Source: Fibrobacter sp. (GTDB lineage Bacteria; Fibrobacterota; Fibrobacteria; Fibrobacterales; Fibrobacteraceae). From it: DNA of 64,000 nt. Positions 26,628-35,023 of the stretch are shown here, in pieces. The notes under the pieces are model-generated. The model did not search any database. It saw nothing but the letters and a program-made list of their open reading frames with translations, and had not been told where the DNA came from. A program made the position numbers and the translations under genes. Within the stretch, counting starts at the first letter, position 1; every line of letters begins with the position of its first letter. The stretch spans positions 62,001-126,000 of the forward strand of contig JAGCPF010000051.1 of NCBI GenBank assembly GCA_017642335.1. Direction: 5' to 3'.

Positions 26628-27719
26628 TTAGGCCTCCGCTTTCCATTTCTTGACAAGCATCACGAGGAACTCGTTTTCCTCGGGCTTGCCGATAGTGACA
26701 CGGATGTATTCCGGCATACCGAAGCTTGTGAGACCGCGGACAATCATGCCGTTCTTTTCCAGGAACGAGACGAGTTCACGGGCGCGTTCGCCAATCTTGA
26801 CGCAGATGAAATTCGCCTGTGTCGGAAGCACCTTGAAACCGAGTGCCGTAAATTCGCGGGTAAGGACTTCGATTCCCTCGGCATTCATCTTGCGGGTCGC
26901 TTCCACGTGGGCCGCATCGTCCAAGGCAGCGATGGCCGCCACCTGTGCCGCCTGGTTCACGTCAAACGGGGGCTTTACCTTCCAGAGGTGGCGCACCACA
27001 TCCGTACTCGCGATGGCATAACCGATACGCAGACCGGCAAGTCCATAAATCTTGCTGAACGTCCTGTTGATGAAAAGGTTCGGGTATTCATCCAAAGCCG
27101 AGAACATGTTCGGATAATCCGCAGCGGTTGCGAACTCCGAGTAGGCCTCGTCCAGGAACACCAGCACATTCTGCGGAACCTTCTTCAGGAATTCGCGAAT
27201 TTCGGATTCGGTGTAGTACGTGCCCGTCGGGTTGTTCGGATTGCAGATGAAGGCTACGCGGGTTTTGCTGTCGATGGCCTTCGCCAAGTCGTCAAGCGAA
27301 GTCTTCGCATCGCCCTCGCCCACGCCAATAAATTCAGCGCCGTTCGAAAGCGTCGTAAACTTGTACACGGAAAAAGTCGGCGTAATGCCCACACAGTTGT
27401 CGCCCTGGCGGATAAAGGCTTTGCCGACCATGTCAATAATCTCGTCGGAGCCGTTACCGACGACAATCTGTTCCGTCTTCACGCCATATTTCTGGGCAAT
27501 AGCGCGGATAAGCGTCGGAGCATCGCCGCGCGGATACAGGTGCAGGCAGTCCGCAATCTGGTGGAACGCCTCGACCGCCTTCGGGGAGGCTCCAAGCGGA
27601 TTTTCGTTGGAAGCCAACTTTACAATCTTCTTGAGACCATACTGTTCACGGATTTCCTCGATGGATTTTCCGGGAACGTAATCGGAAAGCTTAGACAGTT
27701 CTGGACGCGGTTCAATCAT
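26628..27719 (-). CDS. hisC: histidinol-phosphate aminotransferase
   Basis: A 363-aa PLP-dependent class II aminotransferase. It begins with the family's PxLSxLxxYxPGKSIEE region, and the PLP lysine lies in NRTFSKIYGLAGLRIGY (about residues 225-241). VGNGSDEIIDM, CNPNNPTG and DEAYSEF are present. It transfers an amino group from glutamate to imidazole-acetol phosphate. Gene order hisC-hisN; other his genes are not adjacent, though hisF is 11 kb away. GAGGTAAAC before the ATG provides the ribosome site. Confidence 0.93.
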   Translation of the reverse strand: MIEPRPELSKLSDYVPGKSIEEIREQYGLKKIVKLASNENPLGASPKAVEAFHQIADCLHLYPRGDAPTLIRAIAQKYGVKTEQIVVGNGSDEIIDMVGKAFIRQGDNCVGITPTFSVYKFTTLSNGAEFIGVGEGDAKTSLDDLAKAIDSKTRVAFICNPNNPTGTYYTESEIREFLKKVPQNVLVFLDEAYSEFATAADYPNMFSALDEYPNLFINRTFSKIYGLAGLRIGYAIASTDVVRHLWKVKPPFDVNQAAQVAAIAALDDAAHVEATRKMNAEGIEVLTREFTALGFKVLPTQANFICVKIGERARELVSFLEKNGMIVRGLTSFGMPEYIRVTIGKPEENEFLVMLVKKWKAEA

Positions 27720-27764
27720 GTTTACCTCTATTTACGCGATAAAATTTAGCTAACTTTTAACCGT

Positions 27765-28463
27765 ATGAGAAAAGTCCTGACAGCCCTACTCGTCATTCTG
27801 GCCACAAATGTATTTGCCCTCGACAACATCTGGGATATGCGCTATACATTCGGACCCGACAGCAGGCCGTCCCCCAAGCTGGGTTTTGGATTAGGGGCAC
27901 GATCGGACTTCAACCCCGACGTTCTTTTCCCCATCAACATCACTGGCCGACTTACCCGTAATTTTGATATCGGATCAAAAGTCAACATCCAGACCTCCGA
28001 CAAGATGAATCACTTGCAAGCGTCCCTTGACATCGGCGGTCGATTCAGATTTGACCAAACAACCTTTTTTGAATTAGACGGTTACTTTGGTCTAAACAGA
28101 AACAACGGCAGTGCCATTGTACTTACAATCGGTTCCGACCAGGTCATCTCTAAAAATTTTCTGAACTACTACGAAGCCCGCGTCGGCGTCCTAGACGGTG
28201 TCGCTGGCGACGGGGGATACGTAAAATTTGCGTTGGGAATGACACCGACACTCATTTTCGGACGCCTATTGCGCTGCATGGTGGAAGTCAATGCATCAGG
28301 CAGCGCAGGACACCTCCGCAGAGATTTTATGATAGACATCCTGCCTAAATTCGAATTGGCACTCGGGAATGTCCGAATTCGCTTAGACTTTGACATCGGC
28401 GTCATGCAAGAAAAGAACAACGACCGCTATGGAATCGGCCTGTACGTGATGACGGCGTTGTAG
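27765..28463 (+). CDS. predicted exported beta-barrel protein
   Basis: A 232-aa protein with a clear signal peptide (MRKVLTALLVILATNVFA, cleavage after VFA). The mature part is a run of about ten amphipathic strands with alternating hydrophobic residues, e.g. FPINITGRLTRNFDIGSKVN and RIRLDFDIGVMQEKNN, typical of small outer-membrane barrels. No family can be named. It converges on clpB, with only 4 nt between the stop codons and no terminator visible. Confidence 0.6.
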   Translation: MRKVLTALLVILATNVFALDNIWDMRYTFGPDSRPSPKLGFGLGARSDFNPDVLFPINITGRLTRNFDIGSKVNIQTSDKMNHLQASLDIGGRFRFDQTTFFELDGYFGLNRNNGSAIVLTIGSDQVISKNFLNYYEARVGVLDGVAGDGGYVKFALGMTPTLIFGRLLRCMVEVNASGSAGHLRRDFMIDILPKFELALGNVRIRLDFDIGVMQEKNNDRYGIGLYVMTAL

Positions 28464-28467
28464 TTTT

Positions 28468-31020
28468 TTACCTCACCACAAATTTCTCGCCGTCGTAGTC
28501 GATGGTTACCGGCTTTGCGGCACTCACGTCTCCGGCGAGAATGGCATGGCTCAGCGGGCGTTCCACGTTCCTTTCCAGGTAACGCTGAATCGGGCGTGCA
28601 CCGAATTCCGGCTGGTAGGCACCATCGGCAATCGCTTCGAGCGCCTTGTCGGTCAGCGTAAGCTGCAAATCCTGACGGGCGGCGCGTTCGGCGAGTCCCT
28701 TGAATTTGAGTTTCACGATGTCCTTGATCTGCGGTTTCGTGAGGCTCTGGAACACCAGCACTTCGTCCAGGCGGTTCAGGAATTCCGGCCTGAAGAAGCT
28801 GCGGAGCTCCGGCTCGATTTCCTTCAAGGTCACGGGCTTTGCATCACCCGCGCGGTTCTGGAAGTGAGCTGCGCCCAGGTTCGACGTCATCAGAATCAAG
28901 GTATTCTTGAAGTTCACGGTACGGCCCTTGCCATCAGTCAGTCGACCGTCGTCAAGCACCTGCAACAGCGTGTTGAACACGTCGGGGTGAGCCTTCTCGA
29001 TTTCGTCGAGCAGAATCACGCAGTACGGATGCGTACGCACGGCTTCGGTCAGCTGGCCGCCTTCTTCGTAGCCCACGTATCCCGGAGGCGCACCGATCAA
29101 ACGGCTCACGCTATGCTTTTCCATGTATTCGCTCATGTCGATACGCACGAGCGCATTCTCGTCGTCGAACAGTTCCACGGCGAGCGCCTTCGCAAGTTCC
29201 GTCTTGCCCACGCCCGTCGGGCCCAGGAACAAGAAGCTACCGATCGGCGCATTCTCGCGACTAAGGCCGCTACGGTTACGCAGAATCGCTTCCGAAACCG
29301 CTTCGACGGCTTCATCCTGGCCAATCACGCGGGCATGCAGACGTTCATCCAGGTGCAACAACTTGGCCTTTTCGCCTTCGCAAAGTTTCGTCACCGGAAT
29401 TCCAGTCCAGCGACTCACCACGAGAGCGATGGTTTCTTCGGTCACCTCTTCACTCAGGTCGCTGTCGCCGGCAGACTTCTTGATTTCTTCGGTCTTTGCG
29501 GCAATTTCCTTTTCGAGGTTCACAATCTTGTTGTACTTGAGTTCGGCAGCGCGGTTCAAGTCGTAGCGGGCTTCGGCCTGCTCCATCTCGTCCTTCGCCT
29601 GCTGCAAAGACTTTTTAAGGCCCTGCAACTCGGCATTCTTCGCGCGGCGTTCTTGCCAACGGTCCTGCATCAGCTTGACGGCGGCATCTGTCGTCGCGAG
29701 TTCTTCGCGCAACTCTTTCAGGCGCTTTACGCTGGTGTCGTCGGTTTCCTTCGCCAAGGCCTGCTCTTCGATTTTCATCTGGAGTTCCTTACGCTGCAAG
29801 GTGTCCAAGGCTTCGGGCACGGTATCCATCTGCGTTTTCACCAAGCTTGCGGCCTCGTCAATCAGGTCGATAGCCTTGTCCGGCAAGAAACGGTCGCTGA
29901 TGTAGCGGTTCGAAAGTTTCACGGCCGCCACAAGTGCGTTGTCGTGCAGACGCACGCCGTGGTGCGCATCAAAACCGTCCTTGATGCCACGGAGAATAGA
30001 AATCGATTCTTCTTCGCTCGGTTCGTCGACCTGCACAGGCTGGAAACGGCGTTCCAAGGCGGAATCCTTCTCAATGTACTTGCGGTATTCCTGCGTGGTC
30101 GTCGCACCGATGCAGTGCAGTTCGCCACGGGCCAGCTTCGGCTTGAGCATGTTGCCCAAGTCCATGGAGCCCTCGGTCTTACCCGCACCCACGATGGTGT
30201 GGATTTCATCGATGAACAGCAAGGTGTTGCCGTCTTCTTCAAGCGCGTCAAGCACGGCTTTCAAACGTTCCTCAAAATCGCCACGGTATTTTGCACCCGC
30301 CATCAAGGCAGACAAATCAAGTGCAAACAACTTCTTGCCCTTCAGAGCGTCAGGCACATCGCCGCGATAGATTCGCTCGGCGAGCCCTTCGACAATAGCA
30401 GTCTTACCCACGCCAGGTTCACCGACCAGACACGGGTTGTTTTTCGTCTTTCGGCTCAAGATCAAGATGACGCGGCGGATTTCTTCTTCACGGCCAATCA
30501 CCGGCGAAAGCTTTCCGTCGGCGGCCATTTCCACGAGTTCACGGCCATAGAGTTTCAAGGGAGATTGTTCTTCGGCGTTGGCAGCACCCGCAAACGGGTC
30601 TGAAAGCCAGGTTTCCACGACTTCCACGGAGCCCAGCGCATCTTCGAACACCTTCGCAAGGCCACGGTCGCCCGAGAACTTCATCAAGGCCACGAGCATA
30701 TCGCCCGGGGTCACCATGCGGTTCACCTGACGCGCCGCCTGCACCGAGGCGCGCAAAATACGGTTCAAGTCGTTATCCGGTTCCACGTCGGGGTTCACGC
30801 CTTCCATGCGCGGGATTTTCTGCACGAATGGTTCCAGCTTGCCGCGGAGTTCGTTCGTCTTCGCGCCCTTGGACTTATAAAGTTTCTTCAGGGTGGCATC
30901 CGGGCCTTCTACAAGGCCGACCGCCAAATGGGCCGCACCCAGGTAGGAATGCGAACAACGGTCACGCAGGCTCTGCGCCTTGGCCAATACTTTTTCTGCA
31001 TCATTATTGAAATCGGACAT
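28468..31020 (-). CDS. clpB: ATP-dependent disaggregase ClpB
   Basis: An 850-aa Hsp100 chaperone that dissolves protein aggregates together with DnaK. Order: Clp N-domain repeats (1-150), NBD1 with Walker [14 protein letters not shown] (about residue 205), the coiled-coil M-domain (about 410-530, which identifies ClpB rather than ClpA or ClpC), NBD2 with [15 protein letters not shown] (about 602), then the D2-small domain. A GAAGG ribosome site precedes the ATG. No CIRCE element is seen in the 300 bp upstream; the first of the 35-nt repeats lies 177 bp upstream. Confidence 0.96.
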   Translation of the reverse strand: MSDFNNDAEKVLAKAQSLRDRCSHSYLGAAHLAVGLVEGPDATLKKLYKSKGAKTNELRGKLEPFVQKIPRMEGVNPDVEPDNDLNRILRASVQAARQVNRMVTPGDMLVALMKFSGDRGLAKVFEDALGSVEVVETWLSDPFAGAANAEEQSPLKLYGRELVEMAADGKLSPVIGREEEIRRVILILSRKTKNNPCLVGEPGVGKTAIVEGLAERIYRGDVPDALKGKKLFALDLSALMAGAKYRGDFEERLKAVLDALEEDGNTLLFIDEIHTIVGAGKTEGSMDLGNMLKPKLARGELHCIGATTTQEYRKYIEKDSALERRFQPVQVDEPSEEESISILRGIKDGFDAHHGVRLHDNALVAAVKLSNRYISDRFLPDKAIDLIDEAASLVKTQMDTVPEALDTLQRKELQMKIEEQALAKETDDTSVKRLKELREELATTDAAVKLMQDRWQERRAKNAELQGLKKSLQQAKDEMEQAEARYDLNRAAELKYNKIVNLEKEIAAKTEEIKKSAGDSDLSEEVTEETIALVVSRWTGIPVTKLCEGEKAKLLHLDERLHARVIGQDEAVEAVSEAILRNRSGLSRENAPIGSFLFLGPTGVGKTELAKALAVELFDDENALVRIDMSEYMEKHSVSRLIGAPPGYVGYEEGGQLTEAVRTHPYCVILLDEIEKAHPDVFNTLLQVLDDGRLTDGKGRTVNFKNTLILMTSNLGAAHFQNRAGDAKPVTLKEIEPELRSFFRPEFLNRLDEVLVFQSLTKPQIKDIVKLKFKGLAERAARQDLQLTLTDKALEAIADGAYQPEFGARPIQRYLERNVERPLSHAILAGDVSAAKPVTIDYDGEKFVVR

Positions 31021-31324
31021 AAACGAACCTTCTTTTTATTTTTACCGCTTTCTTGATGCAAAACCCGTGCCAAGGGCCTCGTTCGACAAAAAAACGTCCA
31101 AAAACGACTAAAAAAGCAAAAAATGTCGCATTTTTCAGCATCATTTTTTCAAAATAAGACGCACGGGTGTTTAATTCCGCACAAATCCAAAAGCAGGTCT
31201 TATAGGGGCTTTATGAGCTGAGGAAAAAAATCCAAAACAAACGCCCGCCCCTGTTGCCTATCTAACACCAAAAGACTATATTTAGTATCAAATTCAGTCC
31301 GATTTTAAAACAAGAAGGCTCATC
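31021..31324. other. 304-bp intergenic region between clpB and the toxin-antitoxin pair
   Basis: The region contains the divergent promoters of clpB and the antitoxin gene, plus the eroded 35-nt-type repeat at 31197. A palindromic ACTATATTTAGT (31275-31286), about 40 bp before the antitoxin ATG, looks like a promoter -10/-7 element and a possible operator. The part near clpB is A/T-rich with several AAAAA runs. No RNA gene is recognised. Confidence 0.5.
31197..31230 (+). repeat. 35-nt CRISPR-like repeat, copy 1 (eroded)
   Basis: It starts GTCTTATAGGGGCT and ends GAGCTGAGGAAAA. Compared with the intact copies it has single-base deletions in the loop and in the 3' arm, plus a few substitutions. 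Same orientation as the other four copies. It marks the left edge of the accessory island. Confidence 0.65.
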
Positions 31325-31600
31325 ATGAACCCGATAAAGAACATCAAGCCGATTTCGTACATCAAGGCAAATGCCGCCCAAGTTTTGGATCACGTATGCG
31401 AGTCACACACGCCTTACGTGGTCACACAGAACGGGGAGGCCCGCGGAGTCATCTTGGATGTCGATACATTCCAGACCATGCAAGACGGGCTCAAGCTCTT
31501 CAAGTTGTTCGCGCAGAGCGAAACGGAAATCGCCAAAGGCGAAGTCATTTCGCAAAAAGACCTTTTTGATTCCCTGGAGCGCGAATTGAATGCCAAGTAA
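31325..31600 (+). CDS. Phd/YefM-family antitoxin
   Basis: A 91-aa protein with the Phd/YefM N-terminal fold: PISYIKANAAQVLDHV, then PYVVTQNGEARGVILDVDTF (about residues 37-56), the pattern that binds operator DNA as a dimer. The C-terminal part (KGEVISQKDLFDSLERELN) is the likely toxin-binding tail. The stop codon overlaps the toxin ATG by 11 nt, so expression is coupled. Autoregulation through the upstream palindromic ACTATATTTAGT is plausible. Confidence 0.85.
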   Translation: MNPIKNIKPISYIKANAAQVLDHVCESHTPYVVTQNGEARGVILDVDTFQTMQDGLKLFKLFAQSETEIAKGEVISQKDLFDSLERELNAK

Positions 31601-31919
31601 AAAATTTCAGGTCATCTGGTCGAAATCGGCCGCATTCGACCTAAAATCCATCGTCACGTTCATCGCAAAAGACAGCCCCAAAAACGCCCGAGAAGTCTTG
31701 GCAAGAATCAAACGTGAATGTAAAACGCTAGAGTCGTTCCCGGACCTGGGTAAAGTTCCTGCCGAACTTGAAGCCCTGCAAATAGGGGGTTACCGTGAAT
31801 TATCCATTTCGCCCTGGCGAGTCTTCTACAAGAAACTCCTCAATCAGGTTTTCGTCGTAGCCGTCGTAGATTCCAGACGCGATCTCGAAGATGCGCTCTG
31901 GAACAGGCTGATGCGCTAG
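31590..31919 (+). CDS. ParE/RelE-superfamily toxin
   Basis: A 109-aa basic protein with the ParE-like core: VIWSKSAAFDLKSIVTFIAK, the loop SPKNAREVLARIKRECKTLESFPDLGK, then YRELSISPWRVFYKK and the final strand VFVVAVVDSRRDLE. RelE-type mRNA cleavage and ParE-type gyrase poisoning cannot be told apart by eye; the RDLEDALW ending is nearer to the ParE group. Its TAG stop codon lies inside the second, eroded copy of the island repeat. A remnant of a related toxin sits at 36361. Confidence 0.85.
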   Translation: MPSKKFQVIWSKSAAFDLKSIVTFIAKDSPKNAREVLARIKRECKTLESFPDLGKVPAELEALQIGGYRELSISPWRVFYKKLLNQVFVVAVVDSRRDLEDALWNRLMR

Positions 31920-31944
31920 GGGCTCTTTACGAGCCGAGAAAAAC
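31917..31944 (+). repeat. 35-nt CRISPR-like repeat, copy 2 (eroded, 5' end lost)
   Basis: The first 7 bases are replaced by the end of the toxin gene, whose stop codon TAG coincides with TAG of the repeat. The central hairpin is perfect here: GGCTC-TTTAC-GAGCC. It ends GAGAAAAAC. Same orientation as the other copies. Confidence 0.55.
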
Positions 31945-31954
31945 AACCTTTTTA

Positions 31955-33232
31955 CTAATTTTTCAATGCCGTAATCGGCACGACGATGACTCCATCGGGG
32001 CGTTTGTAGGCAGCGCTGCTCATTCCGCAAATAACGCAAAGATTAGATGGAGGAATGCCATCCGGGTCGTTGGAAATATTTTTTTGTATTTCCAATAAGT
32101 TTCGTGCGGCTTCATCAATTTGATTCGCTCCGAGTTTTATTTCAAAAGCGCTCCAGCTGCCGTCGGGCATCTCGACGACTGAATCAATTTCCCTGTTGGC
32201 ATAATCTTGGTAATGGTACAATTTTCCGCCAAAGGATTTTGCATAGATATCCAGATCCCGTTCACAAAGCGATTCGAACAGAAAGCCCAAAGTGTTCAAG
32301 TCGTGCAAAAGCTTATCTGGAGTCGCGCCTAATAGCGATGCGGCAAGCGAAGGGTCGGCCAGGTGCCTTTTTTCGGCCTGTTTAACCCTAAGCTTTGAGT
32401 GTATTTTTGTGCTGAATGGGGGCTGGTTCTCAACAAGAAAGAGTCTTTTCAAGACATCAAGATAGCTCGCGATCGTATCCGTGTCGATATCATCGTCATC
32501 AATTTCCTTGATGTCGTTTTTCAGGATTTTATTGGTCGCCGTGGTCGATTCGTTTCGGGCGAGTGATTTGAGCAACAGCTTCATCTTGCTCTTGTTCCGT
32601 TTGATTCCGTCGAGGCGGTCCATATCGTCGTCGACAATGGCTTCAAGATAGGCTTTAGGAATAGCCATGGATTGTTCTGTAGTAAGTCCGAGATTGCCGG
32701 GCCACCCTCCGCGAACAACGAGTTCTATCAAATCTTTTAATTGAACGTCGCCCGTCATGACAGATTCTATTTCGCCGTTGCAGATGTCTTGTAGGGAAAC
32801 GGCTCCGCTAGATGCTCCCGATTCGTATAGCGACATAGGGCGCATGCGGATTTTGGCAATTCGTCCGGCTCCGCTGTGCAAAACCCCCTTACGCGATGGA
32901 GTCGATGAACCGGTCAGGATAAATTGTCCCTTGGCGGCACGATGGTCAACCTCGTAACGCACAGCGTCCCATACCGACGGAACTTCTTGCCATTCGTCGA
33001 CGAGTCTCGGTGTATCGCCGCTTAAAACCAGTTTTGGGTCGAGTTCGGCAAGTTGACGATTCTGAAAATTTCCACTCGGGTCGCCTAGCTCAATTTTGCT
33101 TTTGGCGTGAAAATCGGATGTCCAAGTCTTGCCGCACCATTTGGGACCTTCGACACACACGGCACCGAAAGTGGAAAGAGCGTTTTCTATCTGCGCATCA
33201 ACGATTCTAGGCTTGTAATTCGTCGACTTCAT
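31955..33232 (-). CDS. AAA ATPase with DUF4143 domain
   Basis: A 425-aa protein of the AAA_14/DUF4143 family. The P-loop is CVEGPKWCGKTWTS (about residues 23-36; the GxxxxGKT pattern is kept), Walker B is in TPRLVDEWQE, and RFILTGSS-type sensor residues follow (GQFILTGSSTPSR). The C-terminal DUF4143 domain contains the nuclease-like NREIDSVVEM...FEIKLG pattern, a PD-(D/E)xK-type core. Start chosen at MKSTNYKPRIV, next to AAGGAG and a consensus promoter; upstream in-frame ATGs lie in the iterons. Function of the family is unsettled; members often lie on mobile or defence islands. Confidence 0.8.
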   Translation of the reverse strand: MKSTNYKPRIVDAQIENALSTFGAVCVEGPKWCGKTWTSDFHAKSKIELGDPSGNFQNRQLAELDPKLVLSGDTPRLVDEWQEVPSVWDAVRYEVDHRAAKGQFILTGSSTPSRKGVLHSGAGRIAKIRMRPMSLYESGASSGAVSLQDICNGEIESVMTGDVQLKDLIELVVRGGWPGNLGLTTEQSMAIPKAYLEAIVDDDMDRLDGIKRNKSKMKLLLKSLARNESTTATNKILKNDIKEIDDDDIDTDTIASYLDVLKRLFLVENQPPFSTKIHSKLRVKQAEKRHLADPSLAASLLGATPDKLLHDLNTLGFLFESLCERDLDIYAKSFGGKLYHYQDYANREIDSVVEMPDGSWSAFEIKLGANQIDEAARNLLEIQKNISNDPDGIPPSNLCVICGMSSAAYKRPDGVIVVPITALKN

Positions 33233-33239
33233 GCTCCTT

Positions 33240-33268
33240 AATATATATAATCGGTATGATTTTGTCAA
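33240..33268 (-). promoter_or_regulatory. consensus sigma70-like promoter of the DUF4143 ATPase gene
   Basis: On the minus strand TTGACA (33263-33268) and TATATT (33240-33245) are spaced by exactly 17 bp. The -10 hexamer ends 7 nt from the ATG, so the message would be leaderless or nearly so. The first iteron fills the spacer, so a protein bound there would block the promoter. Confidence 0.6.
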
Positions 33269-33342
33269 CACAATCGGTCTAATTTTACATTTCATTTCGG
33301 TATGATTTTGACATTTCGTTCGGCCTAATTTTAAAAAAGTCA
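33251..33342. repeat. four iterons phased at 23 bp (A-B-A-B)
   Basis: TCGGTATGATTTTG starts at 33251 and 33297; the related TCGGTCTAATTTTA and TCGGCCTAATTTTA start at 33274 and 33320. All four starts are exactly 23 bp apart, so the set is two 46-bp units. The array fills the divergent promoter region between the ATPase gene and cas1, and copies occupy both candidate promoters. Confidence 0.8.
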
Positions 33343-33370
33343 AAATTCACGCAAAAACAGAAGGAGAAAC

Positions 33371-34267
33371 ATGCCCAAACAGACTCTCATATTTGAAAAT
33401 CCGGTCCAACTTTCGGTACAAAATTCCATGCTCAAAATCGCATACAAGGACAATCCCGACAACGTCACGCTCAGGGCAATCGAAGATATCGCCATCATCC
33501 TCATCGACAACCATTCAGCATCGCTCACCACGCCCCTCATAGGCAAATTGGCAGAACAGAATGTCGCCGTCGTATTCTGCAACGAAAAGCACATGCCGTC
33601 ATCCATGCTCATGAATCTGGACGCAAACACCCTGCAAGAAAAATACTTCCGCCTGCAACTGGATGCATCCCAGCCACTGAAAAAACAAATGTGGAAAAAT
33701 GTCGTAGAGGCAAAAATCAAGAACCAGGCTCTTCACCTCAAGTCCCTTGGAAAAAAACACGACAAGCTCCTGAAATACGCCACCAGAGTCCTTAGCGGGG
33801 ACTCAAGTAACCGCGAAGGGCTTGCCGCGCAATGCTACTGGAGAGAACTCTTCGGCAAGGAGTTCATACGCGACAGGTTCGGCGAACACCCCAACGATTT
33901 TTTGAATTACGGTTACACGCTCCTGCGGGCCGCAACCGCTCGCGCCCTGATGGCGAGCGGGTTACTGCCCTCCCTCGGCATTTTCCACAGGAACTATTAC
34001 GACGCATTCCCGCTGGCAGACGACATCATGGAACCCTACCGCCCCTTCATCGATCAGATTGCATACAAATTACACGTAGCCAAAAAGAAAAAGTTGGACA
34101 AAGAAGTTAAGGCATCCTTTCTGGAACTGTTCTACACCAACATTCCCTTCGGGGAACAGATGGTGCAGCTGGGAACATGTCTCACCTACACCACAGCCTC
34201 CGTCGCGAAATTTTTCATGGGCGAAACAAAGAACATCGCTTACCCGAGGGTAGCATGTGGGTCGTAG
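33371..34267 (+). CDS. cas1: CRISPR-associated integrase Cas1 (type II-like)
   Basis: A 298-aa Cas1. The metal-binding triad is E149 (NREGLAAQCYW), H206 (GIFHRNYYDAFPLADDIMEP) and E221; these positions almost equal those of type II Cas1 from Streptococcus pyogenes, and the length and ending are type II-like too. AAGGAG lies 6 nt before the ATG. It overlaps cas2 by 13 nt. No cas9, csn2, cas4 or interference gene lies within the window; the neighbour upstream is the divergent DUF4143 ATPase. In the known family Cas1-Cas2 integrates short DNA next to a CRISPR repeat and copies the repeat. The gene looks intact. Confidence 0.95.
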   Translation: MPKQTLIFENPVQLSVQNSMLKIAYKDNPDNVTLRAIEDIAIILIDNHSASLTTPLIGKLAEQNVAVVFCNEKHMPSSMLMNLDANTLQEKYFRLQLDASQPLKKQMWKNVVEAKIKNQALHLKSLGKKHDKLLKYATRVLSGDSSNREGLAAQCYWRELFGKEFIRDRFGEHPNDFLNYGYTLLRAATARALMASGLLPSLGIFHRNYYDAFPLADDIMEPYRPFIDQIAYKLHVAKKKKLDKEVKASFLELFYTNIPFGEQMVQLGTCLTYTTASVAKFFMGETKNIAYPRVACGS

Positions 34268-34566
34268 CGATTTTTGATTTCCCAAGACACTGCAAGAGCG
34301 GCCGCCAAAACATGGCCAGGTTCGTCAAGGAACTAGAAAAAGAGGGATTCAACAAGGTGCAACGAGGAATGTACGTCCGCTACTGCACCACTGCGGACAA
34401 CGGCAGGACACACCGCCGACGAATCGCCAATTTAATCGAACCCCGCTCCACGCTCTGCCTGCTGAGCGGCACGGACAGGGAGTTCCTGGAAATCCACAGC
34501 CACTTCGGCAGCACCAGGGCTCCGAAAAAATGGCCCAAATCCCAGGATTTCATCCAATTTTTCTGA
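34255..34566 (+). CDS. cas2: CRISPR-associated protein Cas2 (type II-like)
   Basis: A 103-aa Cas2 starting MWVVAIFDFPRHCKSGR. It has Asp8 at the usual position, then FVKELEKEGFNKVQRGMYVRYC, the ferredoxin-like core as found in type II Cas2, and ends QDFIQFF. The ATG lies inside the cas1 end, giving coupled translation; an upstream in-frame start would lie deep in cas1. Cas2 bridges two Cas1 dimers in the integration complex. The CRISPR-like repeat with its own promoter follows 59 bp after the stop. Confidence 0.95.
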   Translation: MWVVAIFDFPRHCKSGRQNMARFVKELEKEGFNKVQRGMYVRYCTTADNGRTHRRRIANLIEPRSTLCLLSGTDREFLEIHSHFGSTRAPKKWPKSQDFIQFF

Positions 34567-34586
34567 TTTTTTCAGCGTTCAATCGT

Positions 34587-34615
34587 TTGCGAACCCGCAT
34601 AAAATAAGGTATATT
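34587..34615 (+). promoter_or_regulatory. sigma70-like promoter in the cas2-repeat gap (leader-like)
   Basis: TTGCGA (34587-34592), a 17-bp spacer and TATATT (34610-34615). Transcription should begin near 34622, four bases before the first intact repeat. This short AT-rich segment is where a CRISPR leader would be expected. Confidence 0.5.
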
Positions 34616-34625
34616 CAGATAGTAG

Positions 34626-34660
34626 GTCTTATAGAGGCTCTTTACGAGCAGAGGGAAAAC
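34626..34660 (+). repeat. 35-nt CRISPR-like repeat, copy 3 (intact)
   Basis: It begins GTCTTATAGAGG, has the central hairpin GCTC-TTTAC-GAGC and ends AGAGGGAAAAC. Identical to copy 4 over all 35 positions. The terminal G and AAAAC and the short inner palindrome are typical of type II repeats. On the minus strand it begins GTTTTCCC and ends TATAAGAC. Confidence 0.85.
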
Positions 34661-34697
34661 GAAAGCCCCGCCTTCCGGCAGGGCTTCCTTTTTTTTA
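34661..34697 (+). terminator. rho-independent terminator after repeat copy 3
   Basis: Stem AAGCCC/GGGCTT continued by GCC/GGC across one mismatch, loop TTCC, then CCTTTTTTTT. It can end both the cas1-cas2 message and the small RNA. Confidence 0.75.
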
Positions 34698-34710
34698 AAA
34701 GTTTTTTTTG

Positions 34711-35007
34711 TCAGTCAACGAGGACGCCGGTCTTGGATTGTTCCGACTTCCCGTCCTCGTATTCTTCGAGCTTCTTTTCTGCAATGGATTTCAGTTTCTG
34801 CGCGTCCTTGTCGTCCTTGTCCGACATAAGGATCAGGTCGGCCAGCGCTACGAAGTACTGGAAACGGACCGAATCGTCGCACGTGGAAAAGAACTCCGGG
34901 GACAGGGACTTATTGCCCTTCGTGAACCTTTCCAGCGCCTCCTTGTCGGCGTAGTCGAAGATTGTCTTGTTCTCGATTCCGGAGAACTCCTTATTTACAA
35001 GTTTCAT
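34711..35007 (-). CDS. small acidic protein, first gene-sized block between repeats
   Basis: A 98-aa soluble, acidic, helix-rich protein (KLKSIAEKKLEEYEDG near the C terminus) with no recognised family. AAGGAGG lies 6 nt before the ATG and the intact repeat copy 4 ends 16 nt upstream. On this strand the repeat ends in TATAAGAC, so a transcript starting from it would begin almost at the ribosome site. The gene fills the whole 363-bp interval between two repeats, like a spacer would. A phage- or plasmid-derived origin is possible. Confidence 0.6.
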   Translation of the reverse strand: MKLVNKEFSGIENKTIFDYADKEALERFTKGNKSLSPEFFSTCDDSVRFQYFVALADLILMSDKDDKDAQKLKSIAEKKLEEYEDGKSEQSKTGVLVD

Positions 35008-35023
35008 GGTTGAACCTCCTTTT

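Larger units (their letters stand above)
34622..34697 (+). ncRNA. candidate repeat-containing small RNA (tracrRNA-like architecture)
   Basis: Promoter, 35-nt repeat, GC-rich hairpin and T8 tract follow each other with no gap, predicting an RNA of about 75 nt. If the CRISPR strand is the minus strand, as in type II-C arrays oriented towards the cas genes, this RNA reads as an anti-repeat followed by a terminator hairpin, the minimal shape of a tracrRNA. If the plus strand is the CRISPR strand it is a one-repeat precursor. No open reading frame is present. Confidence 0.45.

Noticed and set aside
28546..30603. 685-aa open frame antisense to clpB
   Set aside because: An antisense shadow caused by third-position GC bias; no ribosome site and no recognisable domain.
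31917..31950. Plain rho-independent terminator for the toxin gene instead of a repeat
   Set aside because: The GGCTC/GAGCC stem is only 5 bp and is followed by A-rich, not T-rich, sequence on the plus strand; similarity to the repeat copies is the better explanation, though it may still slow transcription.
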